Shown here one piece after another: positions 24,404 through 32,519 of a stretch of DNA of 64,000 nucleotides. A model generated the notes under the pieces. That model saw only the letters and a list, made by a program, of their open reading frames with translations. It had not been told where the DNA came from and did not search any database. This DNA is from Actinocorallia sp039871655 (GTDB lineage Bacteria > Actinomycetota > Actinomycetes > Streptosporangiales > Streptosporangiaceae), in assembly GCF_039871655.1 (NCBI RefSeq), contig NZ_JBDPLZ010000002.1:744001-808000 (forward strand), written 5' to 3'. A program made the position numbers and the translations under genes. Position 1 is the stretch's first letter, and the number at the start of each line of letters is the position of its first letter.

Positions 24404-25549
24404 ATGACGTCCACCACTGAGATCCGTCCTTTCCGCATCGACATCCCGCAGTCCGCGCTCGACGACCTGCACGACCGGCTGGAGCGCGCCCTCTGGCCCG
24501 ACGAGCTGCCCGGCGTCGGCTGGTCGTACGGCATCCCGGTCTCGTACGTGCGGCGGCTGGCCGAGTACTGGCGCACCGGATACGACTGGCGGAAGCACGA
24601 GGCGGCGCTCAACGAGTACCCGCAGTTCACCACCGAGATCGACGGCCAGAACATCCACTTCCTGCACGTGCGGTCGCCCGAGCCGGACGCGATGCCGCTG
24701 ATCCTCACCCACGGCTGGCCCGGCTCGGTCGCCGAGTTCCTGAAGGTCATCGGCCCGCTCACCGACCCCCGCGCCCACGGCGGCGACCCCGCCGACGCCT
24801 TCCACCTCGTCGTGCCGTCCATCCCCGGCTTCGGTTTCTCCGGCCCGACCCGCGAGACCGGCTGGGACCTGCACCGGGTCGCCCGCGCGTGGGCCGAGCT
24901 GATGAGCCGCCTCGGCTACGAGCGCTACGGCGCCCAGGGCGGCGACAGCGGCTCGGTCATCTCTCCCGAACTCGGCCGCGCCGCCCCCGGCCACGTGGCC
25001 GGCGTGCACGTCAACGGCGCGCTCGGCTTCCCGACCTTCGACCCGGCCGAGATGGAGGGTCTCACCGAGGCCGAGCAGGCCCGCATGCAGCTCTACGCCG
25101 ACGACGACCGCTCCGGCTACGCGATCATCCAGGCCACCCGGCCGCAGACCGTCGCCTTCGGCCTGCACGACTCTCCCGCCGCCCAGCTGGCCTGGATCGC
25201 GGAGAAGTTCAAGGAGTGGACCGACCCCGCCCACGACCTGCCCGAGGACGCGGTCGACCGCGACCAGATGCTCACCGACGTGTCGATCTACTGGCTGACC
25301 CGCACCGCCGCCTCGTCGGCCCGCCTCTACAAGGAAGGCTCGGCGCAGTGGGGGAGGCCGGTCGAACGCTCGGAGATCCCGCACGGCGTCGCGGTCTTCC
25401 CCGGCGACGGCGGGATCCGGCGCGTCGCCGAACGCGAGCACAACGTCATCCACTGGTCGGAGTTCGACCGCGGCGGCCACTTCGCCGCCATGGAGGCCCC
25501 CGACCTGCTCGTCGACGACGTCCGAGCGTTCTTCCGCAAGGTCCGCTGA
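24404..25549 (+). CDS. Epoxide hydrolase (EHN-type alpha/beta hydrolase)
   Basis: 381 residues. The N-terminal EHN domain (~7-115; FRIDIPQSALDDLHDRLERA) precedes the alpha/beta-hydrolase core. The oxyanion motif is HGWPGS (103-108), the nucleophile Asp181 is in QGGDSGS, and the catalytic His is in GGHFAAME near the C-terminus. It hydrolyses epoxides to diols through an Asp ester intermediate. Resembles microsomal-type bacterial hydrolases related to juvenile-hormone epoxide hydrolase. I used the ATG at 24404 rather than the GTG three codons upstream. Natural substrate unknown. Confidence 0.93.
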   Translation: MTSTTEIRPFRIDIPQSALDDLHDRLERALWPDELPGVGWSYGIPVSYVRRLAEYWRTGYDWRKHEAALNEYPQFTTEIDGQNIHFLHVRSPEPDAMPLILTHGWPGSVAEFLKVIGPLTDPRAHGGDPADAFHLVVPSIPGFGFSGPTRETGWDLHRVARAWAELMSRLGYERYGAQGGDSGSVISPELGRAAPGHVAGVHVNGALGFPTFDPAEMEGLTEAEQARMQLYADDDRSGYAIIQATRPQTVAFGLHDSPAAQLAWIAEKFKEWTDPAHDLPEDAVDRDQMLTDVSIYWLTRTAASSARLYKEGSAQWGRPVERSEIPHGVAVFPGDGGIRRVAEREHNVIHWSEFDRGGHFAAMEAPDLLVDDVRAFFRKVR

Positions 25550-25599
25550 CGACGGGCCCCACGCGACGGCTCGGGCCCGCCCGGTCCTGCGGCCCCCGG

Positions 25600-26253
25600 T
25601 CAGGGGTCCGACGGCGTCGACCGGGAAGAGCCCGGCTGTCCGAGGCGCAGCTGCTTCCAGCCGTCCTCGACCGAGCGGCGGCATCCGCCGGGTTCGTCTC
25701 CCACGCTGACGTACAGGGCGGTCAGCATGGGGACGCAGTGGTCGAGTGTCTCGAGCGGGAGGGGGCCGTTGGCGACGAGGGAGGCCAGGCCGTGGCCGAT
25801 GGTCCAGCTCTGGATCGCCAGCTCGAGGGGGACGACGTCGGGGTGGAAGCGGCCGGCCTCCCTGGCGCGCAGGGCCGCTTGGACGAGGTGCTCCAGGGTC
25901 GCGTCGGCGGCCTTGAGGTCTTCGAGTTCGAAGGCCGCGTCGAACATGACCCGGTACAGGTCGGGATGGTCCAGGGCGTTGGCGAGGTAGGAGGCGATCA
26001 GGGCCGCCAGGTCCCGCACCGGGTCCGCTGACGTCGTCAGCTCCGCGAACCGGGCGGCCAGACGGGTGAAACCCTCCTGGCGCAGCGCTTTCCACACGCC
26101 GTCCATGCCGTCGAAGTAGGTGTAGACGGCCATCGTCGACACGCCTGTCCCGGCTACCAGCGAGCGCAGGGTGATGGGCTCGCGGACGCGGAGCATGTGC
26201 GCGGCCCGTTCGATGAGCAGGGTGCGGACCGCCGGGTCTTTCGTCCTCGCCAT
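25600..26253 (-). CDS. TetR/AcrR-family repressor
   Basis: 217 residues. The N-terminal helix-turn-helix (ITLRSLVAGTGVSTMAVYTY) is followed by an all-helical ligand domain with a TetR_C_13-like pattern. The ATG at 26253 gives MARTKDPAVRT, the usual TetR opening. Divergent to the RidA gene with a perfect 12-bp palindrome in between, so it probably represses both. Ligand unknown. The C-terminal ~20 residues are Ser/Pro-rich and poorly conserved. Confidence 0.9.
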   Translation of the reverse strand: MARTKDPAVRTLLIERAAHMLRVREPITLRSLVAGTGVSTMAVYTYFDGMDGVWKALRQEGFTRLAARFAELTTSADPVRDLAALIASYLANALDHPDLYRVMFDAAFELEDLKAADATLEHLVQAALRAREAGRFHPDVVPLELAIQSWTIGHGLASLVANGPLPLETLDHCVPMLTALYVSVGDEPGGCRRSVEDGWKQLRLGQPGSSRSTPSDP

Positions 26254-26269
26254 GCCCGTAGTATACATT

Positions 26270-26281
26270 GCATTGCAATGC
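26270..26281. promoter_or_regulatory. Palindromic operator between tetR-like and ridA-like genes
   Basis: GCATTGCAATGC is a perfect 12-bp palindrome, flanked on both sides by TATA-containing, AT-rich bases that look like the two divergent -10 regions. It is 17 bp from the TetR start codon and ~50 bp from the RidA start. Confidence 0.6.
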
Positions 26282-26330
26282 TATATATTCGGGGTCCGAT
26301 TCCCCGAGATGTCATGACCAAGGAGCGAGC

Positions 26331-26741
26331 ATGCCCATCACCCTGGTGAACCCCGAAGGACTGCCGAAGGTCGACCTCTACCGGCAGGTGTCGGTCGCCA
26401 CCGGCTCGAAGACGGTCTTCCTCGCCGGCCAGGTCGCCCGCGACGCCGACGGCAACAAGATCGGTGAAGGCGACCTCGCCGCCCAGGTCGAGCAGTGCTA
26501 CCTCAACGTCGCCACCGCCCTGGCCGAGGTCGGCGCCACCTTCGACGACGTGGCGAAACTGACCGTCTACTACGTCGCCGACCAGACCCCTGACATGATG
26601 CCCCGGTTCCTGGAGGGGGTCGCCCGGGCCGCCGAGAAGCTGGGCGTCACCCCGGCGGCGCCGCTCACCGGAATAGGCGTCGCCGCACTGGCCGAGCCCG
26701 ACCTCCTGGTCGAGGTCGAGGCCATCGCGGTCCTCGACTGA
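26331..26741 (+). CDS. RidA/YjgF family enamine/imine deaminase-like protein
   Basis: 136 residues, normal for the family. Family marks are VFLAGQVARDADGN, QVEQCYLNVATALAEVGAT and a YYVADQ stretch. The C-terminal conserved Arg of true RidA (in the R-VEIEA region) is not evident: the segment reads EPDLLVEVEAIAVL. This suggests a member outside the strict RidA subfamily, with uncertain deaminase activity. ATG at 26331 follows AAGGAG. Control by the divergent TetR repressor is inferred from the shared palindrome. Confidence 0.88.
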   Translation: MPITLVNPEGLPKVDLYRQVSVATGSKTVFLAGQVARDADGNKIGEGDLAAQVEQCYLNVATALAEVGATFDDVAKLTVYYVADQTPDMMPRFLEGVARAAEKLGVTPAAPLTGIGVAALAEPDLLVEVEAIAVLD

Positions 26742-26776
26742 ACCGGAGCGGGGACGACGGCCCGCGCGGGAACGGA

Positions 26777-26810
26777 CGTGCCTCCGCCCTGACGCCGGGG
26801 CGGAGGCACG
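26777..26810. terminator. Bidirectional terminator hairpin
   Basis: CGTGCCTCCGCCC (26777-26789) pairs perfectly with GGGCGGAGGCACG (26798-26810) around an 8-nt loop. It lies between the convergent ridA-like and small secreted protein genes and can serve both. Confidence 0.8.
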
Positions 26811-26821
26811 GGGCGGAGGGA

Positions 26822-27253
26822 TCAGGCGAAGTCGTAGGTGGCGTCCACGGTGACGCCGCCGCTGCAGAACCAGCCGGAGCCGCTGACGGACTGGTTGGTC
26901 CAGGTGACGACGGTGCCGCTGACGGTGCCGCCGGTCAGGGTGCCGCTGTAGGTGCAGCCGAGCGCGCTCATCGCGAAGGACATCGAGGCGGGGGCGGCGA
27001 TGTCGCCGCTCCAGGGCAGGGAGGCGGGGCTGACGGGCACGCCGCAGCCGGTCGCGGTCGCCGAGGTGACGGTGATGGCCGTGCCGCTCTTGGTGCCGCT
27101 GAGGGTGGAGCTGCAGGTGGCGACGGTGCTGTTGTTGACCTTCACCACGACGGTGCCGGTGGCGAGTTGCGCGGCCTGGGCGGGGGCCGCCGTCAGGGCG
27201 ACGGCGGCGGCGGAGGCCGCGCCGAGTGCGGCGAGTCTGGCGGTGCGGGACAT
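26822..27253 (-). CDS. Small secreted protein
   Basis: 143 residues. A clear signal peptide (ALGAASAAAVALTAAPAQAA, cleaved near residue 28) is followed by a Thr/Ser/Gly-rich beta domain with four cysteines (TCSS, TGCG, GCTY, WFCSG), probably two disulfides. ATG at 27253 has a GAGGAA ribosome site. Proteins of this size and composition are common in actinomycete secretomes with no assigned role. Divergent from the PadR-ABC operon with 307 bp between starts. Confidence 0.8.
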   Translation of the reverse strand: MSRTARLAALGAASAAAVALTAAPAQAAQLATGTVVVKVNNSTVATCSSTLSGTKSGTAITVTSATATGCGVPVSPASLPWSGDIAAPASMSFAMSALGCTYSGTLTGGTVSGTVVTWTNQSVSGSGWFCSGGVTVDATYDFA

Positions 27254-27534
27254 GGTTCCTCTTCTCGGGGAGATTCGGGCGCGGGAGAAGCGCCCGGGGT
27301 GGGACGGCCGCCGCCGCGGTCCGGGCCCGCCTATGTCGGGTAGGCGGTGACGGTGCGTTGACGGCCGGAAACGGACTTCTGCCGCCCTTGTCGGCGGTTC
27401 CCCTGAAGGTAGATCGCGTTTCTCGGTCCGGCAACAGCCAAGCGTTAGCTTGGTTTGGCCGGATGCTGCCATCCGCCGCCCCTTCGTGAACCCGCCCACC
27501 GCATCCGGTGGGCCGCCTGATTATGCACTCGATG

Positions 27535-27551
27535 TATACGCCGTGTGTATA
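27535..27551. promoter_or_regulatory. PadR operator overlapping the padR promoter
   Basis: TATAC-N7-GTATA lies 10 bp before the padR start and covers a TATAGT hexamer (27548-27553) that is a good -10. PadR proteins typically bind ATGT/ACAT- or TATAC-type inverted repeats near their own promoters, so autorepression is likely. Confidence 0.6.
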
Positions 27552-27560
27552 GTCGGTGGC

Positions 27561-28082
27561 ATGTCCGTCGGTCTCGCCCTGCTGGGCCTTCTCGAAGCAG
27601 GTCCCCGGCACGGGTACGACCTGAAGCGTTCCTACGACGACAGGTTCGGGCACGGCCGCGCCCTGCACTACGGGCAGGTCTACTCGACACTCGCGAGGCT
27701 GCTGAAGAACGGCCTCGTGGAGGTGGAGTCCGAGCCCGGGGACGGGCCGGAGCGCAAGCGGTACGCGATCACCCCGGCGGGCGTCGCCGATGTGGCCGGG
27801 TGGCTGGCGCAACCGGAGAAGCCCGAGCCGTACCTGCAGAGCACCCTCTACACCAAGGTCGTCCTGGCGCTGCTCACCGGGCGGGACGCCGCCGATCTGC
27901 TGGACGTCCAGCGTTCCGAGCACCTGCGGCTGATGCGCGAGCTGACCCGCCGCAAGAGCGAAGGCGACCTCGCCGACCAGCTCATCTGCGACCACGCGCT
28001 GTTCCACCTCGAGGCCGACCTGCGCTGGCTGGAGCTCACCGCGGCCCGCCTCGGGCAACTCGCCGCCCACGTCCGCTCCTAA
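27561..28082 (+). CDS. PadR-family repressor of the ABC exporter operon
   Basis: 173 residues. The PadR winged helix (LALLGLLEAGPRHGYDLKRS, then YGQVYSTLARLLKNGLV and a wing ending RKRYAITPAG) is followed by the C-terminal dimerisation helices. It is first of three genes: ABC ATPase 16 bp downstream, then the permease. PadR/ABC pairs usually respond to toxic small molecules exported by the transporter. Confidence 0.92.
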   Translation: MSVGLALLGLLEAGPRHGYDLKRSYDDRFGHGRALHYGQVYSTLARLLKNGLVEVESEPGDGPERKRYAITPAGVADVAGWLAQPEKPEPYLQSTLYTKVVLALLTGRDAADLLDVQRSEHLRLMRELTRRKSEGDLADQLICDHALFHLEADLRWLELTAARLGQLAAHVRS

Positions 28083-28097
28083 CCCCCGGGAGAACGC

Positions 28098-28790
28098 ATG
28101 GCCACCCCCATGAACGACCCGCTCCTGATCGCCGAGGACCTGCATCTGAGTTTCGGGCCCACCCGGGCGTTGGACTCGGCGTCGCTGCGGGTGCGCGCCG
28201 GGGAGGTGCTGGCGCTGATGGGGCCGTCGGGGTCCGGCAAGTCCACGCTGCTGCACTGCCTGGCCGGGATCCTCACCCCCGACTCCGGGCGGGTGCTCTT
28301 CGCGGGACGTGACCTGTCGGCGATGTCGGACGCCGAACGCAGCGCGCTGCGCCGTACCGAGTTCGGGTTCGTCTTCCAGTTCGGGCAGCTGGTGCCGGAG
28401 CTGACCTGCCTGGAGAACGTGGCGCTGCCGCTGCGCCTGGCCGGGACGGGCCGTCGTGAGGCGCAGCGGCACGCGGCCGAATGGCTGGAGCGTCTCGAGG
28501 TCGCCGACGTGGCGCGCAAGCGGCCCGGGCAGGCCTCCGGCGGGCAGGGGCAGCGGGTCGCGGTGGCCCGCGCGCTGGTCACCCGTCCGAAGGTGGTCTT
28601 CGCCGACGAGCCGACGGGGGCGCTGGACTCCCTCAACGGGGAGAAGGTGATGCGGCTGCTCGTGGCGGCCGCCCGCCACACCGGGGCCGCGGTGGTGCTG
28701 GTCACCCACGAGGCGCGGGTCGCCGCGTACTCCGACCGGGAGGCCGTGGTCCGCGACGGCCGCGTCCGCGAGCAGGAGCCCGTCCGATGA
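28098..28790 (+). CDS. ABC exporter ATP-binding subunit (MacB/LolD type)
   Basis: 230 residues. Walker A GPSGSGKST (near 45), Q-loop in FVFQFGQLVPELTC, signature ASGGQGQRVAVARAL and Walker B VVFADEPTGALD are all present. The signature's first residue is Ala instead of Leu. The DEPTGALD and FQFGQL features place it in the MacB/LolD group that powers FtsX-type permeases. Stop overlaps the permease start as ATGA. Confidence 0.93.
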   Translation: MATPMNDPLLIAEDLHLSFGPTRALDSASLRVRAGEVLALMGPSGSGKSTLLHCLAGILTPDSGRVLFAGRDLSAMSDAERSALRRTEFGFVFQFGQLVPELTCLENVALPLRLAGTGRREAQRHAAEWLERLEVADVARKRPGQASGGQGQRVAVARALVTRPKVVFADEPTGALDSLNGEKVMRLLVAAARHTGAAVVLVTHEARVAAYSDREAVVRDGRVREQEPVR

Positions 28791-31072
28791 GGCGGTGGGG
28801 CGCCGAGCTGGCGCTGGGGATGCGGCTGAGCGTGTCGGGCGGCCGTTCGGGCTGGGTCCGGCTCGCCATGATCGCGGTCGGGGTGGGGCTCGGGGTGGCG
28901 ATGCTCCTGGCCGCCGCGACGATCCCGGGCCTGATGGCGGCCCGCGACGCCCGGCTCACCGCGCGGACCGTCGAGCTGAACCAGCCGGTTTCCCGAGGTC
29001 CCGACACGCTGCTGATCAACAGCGGCGGGACGGAGTACCGGGGACGGACGATCAGCGGCGAACTGGTGCGGGCCGAGGGCGACCGCGCTCCGCTGCCGCC
29101 CGGCGTGGAACGGCTGCCGGCCGCGGGCGAGATGGTGGTGTCGCCCGCGCTGGCGCGGCTGCTCGCCTCCGACGAGGGCGCGCTGCTGCGCGGCCGTTGG
29201 AACGAGCGGGTGATCGGCACGATCGGCGCCGAAGGGCTGTCCGGGCCCCGCGAGTACTTCTTCTACCTCGGCACCGACCGGCTGACCGAGGATTCCGCCG
29301 CCCGGATCCGGTCGTTCGGCATCGCGCAGAGCCGGGAGGGGGCCCTGGCGACGGCGCTGCTGCTCCTGTGCCTGATCGGCCTGGTGGCGTTGCTGCTGCC
29401 GGTGGCGGTCTTCCTCACGTCCGCGGTGCGCTTCGGAGGCGAGGGCCGCGATCGCAGGCTCGCCGCGCTGCGGCTGGTCGGCGCGGACGCCGCCATGATC
29501 CGCCGGATCGCCGCCGGGGAGACCCTGGCCGGCGCGCTGCTGGGGCTCGTCGTCGGCGGGTTGTTCTTCCTCGCCGCGGGCCTGATGGCGCACCGGTTCG
29601 TGCCCGCGGGCGTCAGCTTCTACTCCGCGGACTTCCGTCCGGTGCCCGCCCTGGCGGCCCTGGTCGTGGTGCTGGTCCCGGTCACCGCGGTGCTGGCCAC
29701 GGTCTTCGCGCTGCGCCGGGTGGTGGTCGAACCGCTGGGCGTCGTCCGTCGTGCCGACGAGCGCCGGCGGCGGCTGTGGTGGCGGCTCTTCCTGCCCGTG
29801 GTCGGCCTCGCTCTGCTGTACCCGCTGCGCGACGGGCTCACCACGCTCTCGTACGGGGACGTGTACCAGGTCATGGCGGGGGTGGCGGCCCTGCTGGCCG
29901 GTGTGGCGCTGCTGTTGCCCTGGCTGGTGGAGGCGGTGGTCCACCGGCTGGGAGGCGGAAGCGTCGCCTGGGAGCTGGCGGTGCGCCGCCTGCAGCTCGA
30001 CAGCGGCACCGCCGTGCGGGCGGTCTCCGGCATCGCCGTCTCGGTCGCGGGCGCCATCGCGCTGCAGGGGCTGCTCGTCACCGTCCAGGCCCAGTACACG
30101 GTGGAGACCAGGCACGGCACCGCCCGCTTCCAGTCCTTGGTGATGCCCAACGACGAGCGGTCCGGGCAGGACGGACACTGGAAGGAGATGCTGGAGGAGA
30201 CATCCGGGGTCCTCGCGGTCGAAACCTTGACACTGATAATGCCGACGCAGCCGGGCGGCCAAGAGGGCTACGCCGGGCTGCAGATAGGCGGTTGCGCCGC
30301 TCTGCAGCAGTTCGCCGAGCTCGGTGCCTGCACGGACGGCGACACCTTCGTCATCTCCGATCCGGGTGTACCGCAGCCCCGCCCCGGTGAAGTCTATTTC
30401 CTCGACAAAGCCAGGAGCGAGGCGTCCCGGTGGACGCTGCCGCCCACGGTTCGTACCGTTACTCCCGCACAAGGCGACATGCACCGATCCGGAGCGCCGG
30501 CCATCCTGGTCACCCCCAAGGCGTTGAAGGGCGTCCGGACCGACCCGACCTCCGTCAGCCTCTACGTCGCGCTCGACTCCTCCGATCCCGACGCGGTCGA
30601 ACGGCTCCGCAACACCGTCGCACAGACCGACCCGACCGCTTATGTCGTCCCGGTCCTCGAGCGGACGGTCCTGAGCACCCTGGTGAAGATCAGGCAGGCG
30701 CTCCTCGCCGGCGCCACCGCGCTGCTGCTGCTCATCGGCGCGAGCATGCTGGTCAACGTCGCCGAGCAGCTCCGGGAACGGCGCCGGGTGCTCGCCGTGC
30801 TGACGGCCTTCGGCACCCGCCGGAGCACCCTGGCCGGATCGGTCCTCTACCAGGTGGCCGTTCCCGTGCTGCTCGGCCTGGCGCTGGCCGTCGCCACCGG
30901 CACCGGACTGGCGGCCATCCTGCAGGCCGCGGCCGGGGCCCCGGTCCAGCCGGACTGGACGGGTATCGGCGCCACCTCCGGCGCGGCCGCCCTCGTCGTC
31001 CTCCTGACGACGGCGGCGAGCCTCCCCCTGCTGTGGCGGCTGACCAGCCCCGGCGGCCTCCGCAGCGAATGA
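28787..31072 (+). CDS. FtsX-like ABC transporter permease
   Basis: 761 residues. N-terminal helix (~25-50) and periplasmic-like domain, then a helix cluster (~185-330) with an FtsX core (RRLAALRLVGADAAMIRRIA), a second membrane cluster (~345-430), a second extracytoplasmic domain (~440-610) and a C-terminal FtsX core (LLLIGASMLVNVAEQLRERR, LTAFGTRRSTLAGSVLYQ). This duplicated FtsX layout is typical of actinobacterial exporters of antimicrobial peptides or lipids. Start ATG overlaps the ATPase stop. Substrate unknown. Confidence 0.9.
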   Translation: MRRWGAELALGMRLSVSGGRSGWVRLAMIAVGVGLGVAMLLAAATIPGLMAARDARLTARTVELNQPVSRGPDTLLINSGGTEYRGRTISGELVRAEGDRAPLPPGVERLPAAGEMVVSPALARLLASDEGALLRGRWNERVIGTIGAEGLSGPREYFFYLGTDRLTEDSAARIRSFGIAQSREGALATALLLLCLIGLVALLLPVAVFLTSAVRFGGEGRDRRLAALRLVGADAAMIRRIAAGETLAGALLGLVVGGLFFLAAGLMAHRFVPAGVSFYSADFRPVPALAALVVVLVPVTAVLATVFALRRVVVEPLGVVRRADERRRRLWWRLFLPVVGLALLYPLRDGLTTLSYGDVYQVMAGVAALLAGVALLLPWLVEAVVHRLGGGSVAWELAVRRLQLDSGTAVRAVSGIAVSVAGAIALQGLLVTVQAQYTVETRHGTARFQSLVMPNDERSGQDGHWKEMLEETSGVLAVETLTLIMPTQPGGQEGYAGLQIGGCAALQQFAELGACTDGDTFVISDPGVPQPRPGEVYFLDKARSEASRWTLPPTVRTVTPAQGDMHRSGAPAILVTPKALKGVRTDPTSVSLYVALDSSDPDAVERLRNTVAQTDPTAYVVPVLERTVLSTLVKIRQALLAGATALLLLIGASMLVNVAEQLRERRRVLAVLTAFGTRRSTLAGSVLYQVAVPVLLGLALAVATGTGLAAILQAAAGAPVQPDWTGIGATSGAAALVVLLTTAASLPLLWRLTSPGGLRSE

Positions 31073-31147
31073 CGCCTTCCGCGCCGCTCGCGCCCCCGCC
31101 ACGGATGCGCGGGGTGAGCGCGCCGGGCGGCACCCCGTCGGGCGGAG

Positions 31148-31654
31148 TCAGGCGACTTCGGTGGCGGTGCCGCCGGTGAGGCGGAGGAGCTCGTCGTAGG
31201 TGGTGGGGAAGACGGTGTGAGGATGGCCGCCGGCGGCCCAGACGACGGGGTGCTTGCTCAGCCAGGTGTCGACGAGGGTGCGCAGCGGGGCGGGGTGGCC
31301 TACGGGGGCGACGCCGCCGATGGGCTGGCCGGTGGCCTCGCGCACGAACTCGGGGGTGGCGCGCTTGACCTCGGCGGCGCCGACGACGACGGCGATGTGC
31401 TTGACGTCCACGCGGTGGGCGCCGCTGGTGAGCACGAGGAGCGGGGAGCCGTCGGCGTCGAAGACGAGGCTGTTGGCGATGGCGCCGACCTCGCAGCCCA
31501 GCAGGTCGGCGGCGGCCTGGGCGGTGGGGGCGGGTTCGGCGAGCTCCACGATGCGGCCGGAGGCGCCCTTGGCGGCCAGGGCGGCGGCGACGCGTTCGAC
31601 GTTCGGATGCACGGGCCACAGCCTATCGACGCGGGAGACATCCACCCCTAACAT
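31148..31654 (-). CDS. YbaK/ProX-type aminoacyl-tRNA deacylase
   Basis: 168 residues with the YbaK/EbsC editing-domain pattern: AQAAADLLGCEVGAIANSLV, LLVLTSGAHRVDVKHIA, and PIGGVAPVGH near residue 125. These proteins hydrolyse mischarged tRNA such as Cys-tRNA(Pro). ATG at 31654 is only 6 bp from the divergent hydroxylase start, so a later GTG (PVHPNVERV region) may be the true start. Convergent with the ABC permease. Confidence 0.88.
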   Translation of the reverse strand: MLGVDVSRVDRLWPVHPNVERVAAALAAKGASGRIVELAEPAPTAQAAADLLGCEVGAIANSLVFDADGSPLLVLTSGAHRVDVKHIAVVVGAAEVKRATPEFVREATGQPIGGVAPVGHPAPLRTLVDTWLSKHPVVWAAGGHPHTVFPTTYDELLRLTGGTATEVA

Positions 31655-31660
31655 CCGGCC

Positions 31661-32518
31661 ATGGTTGATTTGCCCAATGTCGTTCTCTGGTCGATTCCCG
31701 CGTTCCTGCTGCTCCTGGCGCTCGAGGCGGTCTCGTACCGGCTGCGGCCCGACGAGGACGAGAGGGGCTTCGCGGGCAAGGACACCGCGACGAGCCTGGC
31801 GATGGGCCTCGGCAGCCTCGGCTGGGACCTGCTGTGGGCCTTTCCCATCGCCCTCGTCAACGGCCTGCTCTTCGGCTGGCTGTACGACCTGACGCCGTGG
31901 ACGATCCCCGTGACGTGGCAGTGGATCGTCGTCGCGGTCTTCGTGACGGACTTCTTCTACTACTTCTCGCACCGGGCGCACCACCGGATCGGGATCCTGT
32001 GGGCCTCGCACGTCGCCCACCACTCCAGCGAATACTTCAACCTCTCGACGGCGCTGCGCCAGACGTGGACGAATTTCACCGGCTGGATCTTCTACGTGCC
32101 GATGGCCGTCCTCGGGTTCCACCCGGCGGTGATGGCCTTCTCCTACGGGGTGAACCTCGTCTACCAGTTCTGGATTCACACCGAACGGATCGACAAACTG
32201 CCGAGGCCGGTCGAGTACGTCTTCAACACGCCGTCCCACCACCGGGTGCACCACGGTTCGCAAGGGTCGTACCTGGACCGGAATTACGGCGGCATCATCA
32301 TCCTGTGGGACCGGCTGTTCGGGACGTTCACCCCCGAGACCGAGCGGGTCGTCTACGGGTTGACGAAGAACATCGGCACGTTCAACCCTTTGCGCGTCGC
32401 CTTCCAGGAATACGCGTCGATCGCGCGGAACGTCGTGTCGGCTTCCAGCTGGCGCGGACGGCTCGGATACGTGTTCGCCGAACCGGGCTGGCAGCCGGCC
32501 GCCAAGGGGAGTGAGTGA
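31661..32518 (+). CDS. Fatty-acid-hydroxylase superfamily enzyme, alkylglycerol-monooxygenase-like
   Basis: 285 residues with four or five membrane helices. The eight-His di-iron set is intact: HRAHH (104-108), HVAHH (117-121), His173 in QFWIHTERI, and HHRVHH (193-198). The combinations DFFYYFSHRAHH, HHSSEYFN, WIHTE and NTPSHHRVHHG are those of the AGMO (TMEM195)/sterol-desaturase branch, which cleaves ether lipids. It nearly overlaps the lysoplasmalogenase gene downstream. Role in ether-lipid turnover is inferred from motif and neighbour. Confidence 0.9.
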   Translation: MVDLPNVVLWSIPAFLLLLALEAVSYRLRPDEDERGFAGKDTATSLAMGLGSLGWDLLWAFPIALVNGLLFGWLYDLTPWTIPVTWQWIVVAVFVTDFFYYFSHRAHHRIGILWASHVAHHSSEYFNLSTALRQTWTNFTGWIFYVPMAVLGFHPAVMAFSYGVNLVYQFWIHTERIDKLPRPVEYVFNTPSHHRVHHGSQGSYLDRNYGGIIILWDRLFGTFTPETERVVYGLTKNIGTFNPLRVAFQEYASIARNVVSASSWRGRLGYVFAEPGWQPAAKGSE

Positions 32519-32519
32519 G

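Noticed and set aside
28079..31102. 1000-codon minus-strand frame opposite the ABC permease
   Set aside because: Same cause. The plus-strand permease has clear FtsX motifs and normal codon bias, while the antisense product is Gln/Arg/Gly-rich without structure.
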